From NCBI RefSeq assembly GCF_003002955.1, contig NZ_PVTJ01000002.1, positions 496,001 to 560,000 of the forward strand: DNA of 64,000 nucleotides. Reading direction: 5' to 3'. The stretch comes from Glycomyces artemisiae. Its GTDB lineage: Bacteria; Actinomycetota; Actinomycetes; Mycobacteriales; Micromonosporaceae. Below are positions 60,727 through 64,000 of the stretch, one piece after another; the first letter of the stretch is position 1, and the number at the start of each line of letters is the position of its first letter. The position numbers and the translations under genes are program-made. The notes under the pieces were generated by a model, which worked only from the letters and a program-made list of their open reading frames with translations, did no database searches and had not been told where the DNA came from.

Positions 60727-61400
60727 TGGCGGGCAAGGTGTTCTTCAGCGTGACGATGACCCTCGACGGGTACATCGCACCCGTCGACGGCGGCGCGATG
60801 CAGGCGATGAACGAGGGCCGCACCCATGCGCCCGAGTACAAGCAGTGGATGTCGCAGTGGGCCGAACTCCAGGGCTGGGCCATGGGGCAGGCGTTCTTCC
60901 GCGAGAACCTCAAGATGGGGTCCGGCGGCAAGACCGGCCCCGACAACGACGCCCTCAAGGCGGTGTTCGACCGGACCGGCGCCACCGTCCTCGGCAAGCG
61001 CATGTTCGACGGCGGCGAGGGCGGCTGGCCCGAGGAGGCGCCGTTCCACACGCCCGTCTTCGTGCTCACCCACGAGGTCCGCGAGCCCTGGGAGCGCCCG
61101 GGCGGCACCGTCTTCCACTTCGTCAACGACGGGATCGAGAGCGCGCTCGAACAGGCCCGCAAGGCCGCCGGGGACCGCGACGTGCGCATCGGCGGCGGCG
61201 CGACGACGATCCTCCAGTACCTCAACGCCGGGCTCGTCGACGAGTTCTCGGTGACGCTGCGCCCGGTGCTCTTCGGCGCGGGCGACGCCCTGTTCGGCGG
61301 CATCGACCACGCCCGGATCAAGCTCGAACCCGTCTCCTCGGTGGCGACCGAGTCCGGCACGCACCTGACGTACCGGGTGCGCGACCTCGCGGCCAGTTAA
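60726..61400 (+). CDS. RibD C-terminal / DHFR-fold reductase
   Basis: The 224-residue protein fits the dihydrofolate-reductase-like RibD_C family: VFFSVTMTLDGYIAP at the start, ATVLGKRMFDGG and VRIGGGATTILQYLNAGLVDE towards the end. Such proteins reduce NADPH-dependent substrates, but in ArsR-AHSA1-RibD_C operons the substrate is unknown. It is the third gene of this operon and is translationally coupled to the second. Confidence 0.9.
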   Translation: MAGKVFFSVTMTLDGYIAPVDGGAMQAMNEGRTHAPEYKQWMSQWAELQGWAMGQAFFRENLKMGSGGKTGPDNDALKAVFDRTGATVLGKRMFDGGEGGWPEEAPFHTPVFVLTHEVREPWERPGGTVFHFVNDGIESALEQARKAAGDRDVRIGGGATTILQYLNAGLVDEFSVTLRPVLFGAGDALFGGIDHARIKLEPVSSVATESGTHLTYRVRDLAAS

Positions 61401-61428
61401 TCAACCATCGAGTTGGCCCAATCAACCA
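61399..61428. repeat. 9-bp direct repeat before a TetR gene
   Basis: AATCAACCA at 61399-61407 and again at 61420-61428, 21 bp apart, or two helix turns. The first overlaps the stop of the preceding gene. Possible regulator sites. Confidence 0.6.
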
Positions 61429-61445
61429 GACGGATAATTACGTGG

Positions 61446-61451
61446 TAAGGT
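61446..61451 (+). promoter_or_regulatory. -10 hexamer of the second TetR gene
   Basis: TAAGGT, 7 nt before GTG 61459. Confidence 0.45.
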
Positions 61452-61458
61452 TCGTCCT

Positions 61459-62115
61459 GTGGAACCCAGGACGAACCGGCAGCGGGCCCCCGAGCCCGGC
61501 GAACGGGTGCGCGATGCGGAGCGCACCAAGGCGAAGCTGCTCGACGCGGCGCTGACCGAGTTCGCCGCGCACGGCTTCGACGGCGCCCGCGTCGGCGCCA
61601 TCGCCGAGCGCGCGGGCGTGAACAAGCAGCTCGTCAGCTACTACTTCGGCGGCAAGGAGGGCCTGTACCGGGCCCTCCAGCGCGAATGGCTCGACAGCGA
61701 GCGCGACCACGCCGACGCCGGCGTCCCGCCCGCGGAGCTCATGCGCTGGTACCTGCGCAAGAACCTCGCCGACGTGCGGCTCGTGCGGCTCACCCTGTGG
61801 CGCGCGCTCGCCGAGGACGCCCCGGACGAGGAGACCCAGGCGGACATCGACGCCGAGCAGGAGCGGGTGCGCGAGCGCCGCGACCAGGGCGAGTTCGCGC
61901 CCGACCTCGACACCGCCGCCGTGCAGCTCGCCATGATGGGCATGGTCTTCGCGCCCGCGGTCTTCCGTTCCACGGCCCGGCGCCTGTTCGGCGTCGACAT
62001 CGACGATCCCGAGTTCGAAACCCGCTACGGCGACACCCTGTCGCGCATCCTCGCGCGGCTCGCCGCGGACACCACCACCGAAAGCACCACGGAAACCGAA
62101 GGAGACCACCCATGA
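61459..62115 (+). CDS. TetR-family regulator
   Basis: The 218-residue protein has its helix-turn-helix at about 22-68 (AAHGFDGARVGAIAERAGVN, then SYYFGGKEGLYRAL). The C-terminal domain is a usual ligand-binding bundle. It overlaps the NmrA-like gene by 4 nt (ATGA), so both are co-translated, and the regulator likely controls its own operon. Confidence 0.92.
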   Translation: MEPRTNRQRAPEPGERVRDAERTKAKLLDAALTEFAAHGFDGARVGAIAERAGVNKQLVSYYFGGKEGLYRALQREWLDSERDHADAGVPPAELMRWYLRKNLADVRLVRLTLWRALAEDAPDEETQADIDAEQERVRERRDQGEFAPDLDTAAVQLAMMGMVFAPAVFRSTARRLFGVDIDDPEFETRYGDTLSRILARLAADTTTESTTETEGDHP

Positions 62116-62912
62116 CCGTCCTGGTCACCGGCGCGCGAGGTTCCATCGCGCGCAACGTCATCGCGCAGCTGATCCTCGCGGGCACCCCGGTGCGCGCGGC
62201 CAGCCGCAACCCCGTCGACGTCGAGCTGCCGGGCGGCGCGCTGCCCGCCCGCTTCGACCTCACCGCCCCCGAGACCCTCGCGCCCGCACTGGAAGGCGTC
62301 GAGAAGGTCTTCCTGTACGCCGCCCACGAGGGCATCGAGCACTTCGTGCCCGCCGCGGAGGCCGCGGGCGTCAAGCACGTGGTCCTGCTGTCCTCGGCCG
62401 CCGTCATCGGCCCCGAGAGCAACCCGATCGCGCAGGTCCACTTGGCCGTCGAGCGCCCGCTCGAAGCGTCGGGCCTGTCGTGGACGTTCGTGCGCCCCGC
62501 CATGTTCGCCACCAACTCGCTGTGGTGGGCCGAATCGATCAAGTCCGAAGGCGTTGTGCGCCTGCCGTACCCGGACGCGCCGGTCAACCCGATCCACGAG
62601 AGGGACATCGCCGACGTCGCGGTGACCGCGCTCCTCGGCGGCGGCCATGAAGGCAAGAAGTACATCGTCGACGGGCCGGGCCACCTGGCCCAGCGCGAGC
62701 AGGTCGCCTTGATCGGCAAGGCGATCGGCCGCGACCTCGCGGTCGAGGAGCTGCCGCGCGAAGCCGCCGAGCGGTTCCTGCCCGCGTCGCTGCTCGACAT
62801 GCTCGCGGCCGCGGAGCCGGTCGCCTACGGGCCCACCGCGGAGGCCGTCACCGGCCGCCCCGCCCGCACATACGAGCAGTGGACCGTCGACCACGCCGCC
62901 GACTTCCGCTGA
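62112..62912 (+). CDS. NmrA-like NAD(P)-binding protein
   Basis: The 266-residue Rossmann protein has the dinucleotide motif VTGARGSIARNVI and the NmrA-type blocks HVVLLSSAAV and PIHERDIADV. It lacks the catalytic Tyr-x3-Lys of short-chain dehydrogenases, as NmrA-type members do; they sense NAD(P)H or reduce quinones. ATG 62112 follows GGAGA. It is expressed with the TetR regulator, a common pairing. Confidence 0.9.
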   Translation: MTVLVTGARGSIARNVIAQLILAGTPVRAASRNPVDVELPGGALPARFDLTAPETLAPALEGVEKVFLYAAHEGIEHFVPAAEAAGVKHVVLLSSAAVIGPESNPIAQVHLAVERPLEASGLSWTFVRPAMFATNSLWWAESIKSEGVVRLPYPDAPVNPIHERDIADVAVTALLGGGHEGKKYIVDGPGHLAQREQVALIGKAIGRDLAVEELPREAAERFLPASLLDMLAAAEPVAYGPTAEAVTGRPARTYEQWTVDHAADFR

Positions 62913-63044
62913 TCGGTCGTCAGGGGCTCCTCAACGGGCTACGCCGCGGCGCTGAGGCGGGTTTACGCCGCCGCGACGATGTCCGGCCGGGGCCCGCGCC
63001 GCGAGCATGGAGATATCCAACACCTCGCAGAGGAGCCCCTGAAA

Positions 63045-63449
63045 ATGAACGTCAAGCAGCACTGGACCCGCACCGAGACCACCGCCGTCACCGGCCTGCT
63101 CGTGAGCGCCGCGGGCATCGCGACCCTCTGGGCCGCCGGCATCGAGTTCCCCGTCTACCCGCCGCCCGGCATCATCCTGCTCGGGACCGGCGCGGTCGCC
63201 TTCGCGGCCATGCGGACCCGCGTCCGCTGGGCCGCGGCCCTCCCCATCGTCCTCGGCGCGTTCATCCAGGCCGGGTTCATGATCGAGGGGATCGCCAGCG
63301 GCACCGGCTTCGCGAACCTCGCCGGGGACGCCGGGCTCGGCGCCCAGATCGGCCAGCTCGTGCAGCAGATCGGCGCCGTCACCGCCATCGTCGGCGGCGT
63401 GCTCACCCTCCGGGCCCGCACGGCGCGCAAGACGCCGCAGGCCGTGTGA
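63045..63449 (+). CDS. small four-helix membrane protein
   Basis: The 134-residue product has four hydrophobic segments (about 13-30, 38-55, 61-78 and 105-125) with a basic C-terminal tail. GAGGAG lies about 10 nt before ATG 63045. No family is recognised. It stands alone between the NmrA-like gene (132 bp gap) and the facing cold-shock gene. Coding character is normal for the region. Confidence 0.75.
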   Translation: MNVKQHWTRTETTAVTGLLVSAAGIATLWAAGIEFPVYPPPGIILLGTGAVAFAAMRTRVRWAAALPIVLGAFIQAGFMIEGIASGTGFANLAGDAGLGAQIGQLVQQIGAVTAIVGGVLTLRARTARKTPQAV

Positions 63450-63461
63450 GCGGGAAGCGGA

Positions 63462-63493
63462 GCGGGGCGGCGGCACAAGTGCCGCCGCCCCGC
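63462..63493. terminator. bidirectional hairpin between the membrane protein and csp genes
   Basis: A perfect 15-bp GC stem (63462-63476 with 63479-63493) on a 2-nt loop. It lies between two convergent genes. Confidence 0.75.
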
Positions 63494-63508
63494 CTTCGTG
63501 TATGCCTC

Positions 63509-63715
63509 TTAGCGGAGGATACGGATGTTCGCGGCCTGCGGGCCCTTCTGGCCCTGCTCGATGTCGAACTCGACCTGCTGGTTCTCTTCGAGGTCACGGC
63601 GACCCGTCCCCTGGATGGCGGAGAAGTGCGCGAACACGTCCGCGGAGCCGTCGTCGGGGGCGATGAAGCCGAAGCCCTTGTCGCCGTTGAACCATTTCAC
63701 GGTGCCGGTAGCCAT
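63509..63715 (-). CDS. cspA: cold-shock protein
   Basis: This 68-residue OB-fold protein has RNP1 (KGFGFI) and RNP2 (DVFAHFS), a typical Csp that binds single-stranded RNA and DNA. The second motif has Ala where most have Val. ATG 63715 is preceded by AGGAGGAAC. A longer frame upstream is proline- and arginine-rich and has no support. Such genes often have long 5' leaders that fold as temperature switches; 285 bases remain upstream to the window edge. Confidence 0.96.
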   Translation of the reverse strand: MATGTVKWFNGDKGFGFIAPDDGSADVFAHFSAIQGTGRRDLEENQQVEFDIEQGQKGPQAANIRILR

Positions 63716-64000
63716 TGGTGTTCCTCCTGTTGTTCGGCGGGCCGCCGGGGCGGCCCTTGTCCCGCGCCGATGACGCCGGCGCGGAAGTCGGTGTAGGGGT
63801 GGTCGGGGCATGCGGCGACCGGCCGCGGTCGGGAGACCGCGTGCCGCAGAGTGATCCGGTTCGGTGATGCGACTTGGGACCTGGTGTTCGAAGAGATGGT
63901 CGCCTTGATTCGTTCGAAGTGATGAAACGCCGCTCTGCCAACGTGCCGGCGGCGTCGAGAAGCTTGCCCGACCTTACACCAACTAGTGGCGGGCCACCTT
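63716..64000 (-). other. cold-shock gene upstream region
   Basis: No gene-like frame is seen. It should contain the csp promoter and leader. I could not fix a promoter pair. Confidence 0.4.

Overview
The window is very GC-rich DNA with dense, mostly G/C-ending codons. A mycothiol synthase gene, an HspR-type operator in front of clpB, an IdeR/DmdR-type iron box, a CebR-like operator beside cellulase genes and a BldM-like regulator all point to an actinomycete, probably filamentous and cellulolytic. The genus is not determined; a Glycomyces-like organism would fit but this is a guess. Many genes have a NANNNT -10 hexamer only 6-7 nt before the start codon, so leaderless transcripts seem common.

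1-12.6 kb: an FtsK/SpoIIIE-type ATPase (cut by the left edge) is divergent from an NfeD-like membrane OB-fold protein, a flotillin and a 1655-residue AAA+ ATPase. The last three look like an actinobacterial version of the YqiJ/YqiK-plus-ATPase arrangement. A TnpB-only transposable element faces the ATPase and touches its 3' end. A small acidic BRCT-like protein follows. 12.7-23.5 kb: clpB behind a HAIR operator, an ArsB/citrate-type permease, an operon of two exported proteins around an M15-like peptidase, a MOSC protein, a TetR/DUF998 divergent pair with two palindromic operators, and an exported propeller-like protein. 23.5-38.9 kb: lipoprotein, a membrane-anchored protein with a triplicated four-cysteine module, an SNF2 helicase, DUF4291, a divergent cellulose unit (CBM2-expansin-like protein and GH5-CBM2 endoglucanase), a secreted serine protease, an aldo/keto reductase, tRNA-Arg(ACG), a winged-helix protein, a DUF885 hydrolase, tyrA and a GroES-like protein.

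39-49 kb: AI-2E-family permease overlapping a DinG-like helicase, the DUF47/Pit phosphate pair, a divergent Nudix protein, mshD, tRNA-Ser(TGA), an FhuF-like iron reductase with an iron box, a CPBP-like membrane protease, tRNA-Ser(GCT) and a small membrane protein. 49-53 kb: a secreted SGNH esterase with a ricin-type lectin domain, then a copper-type locus (DUF305 lipoprotein, small membrane protein, MFS exporter) with three CsoR-like inverted repeats. 53-64 kb: an NlpC/P60 peptidase, a PucR-type regulator divergent from a BldM-like regulator, an HSL-type esterase, an ABC exporter pair, an ArsR-SRPBCC-RibD_C operon, a TetR-NmrA pair, a small membrane protein and a cold-shock protein.

No CRISPR array, rRNA, prophage or integrase was seen. 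The items I consider most worth following are the flotillin/giant ATPase/FtsK neighbourhood with its abutting TnpB element, the triplicated cysteine module protein, the exported three-gene operon and the CsoR-like triple operator around an MFS exporter.
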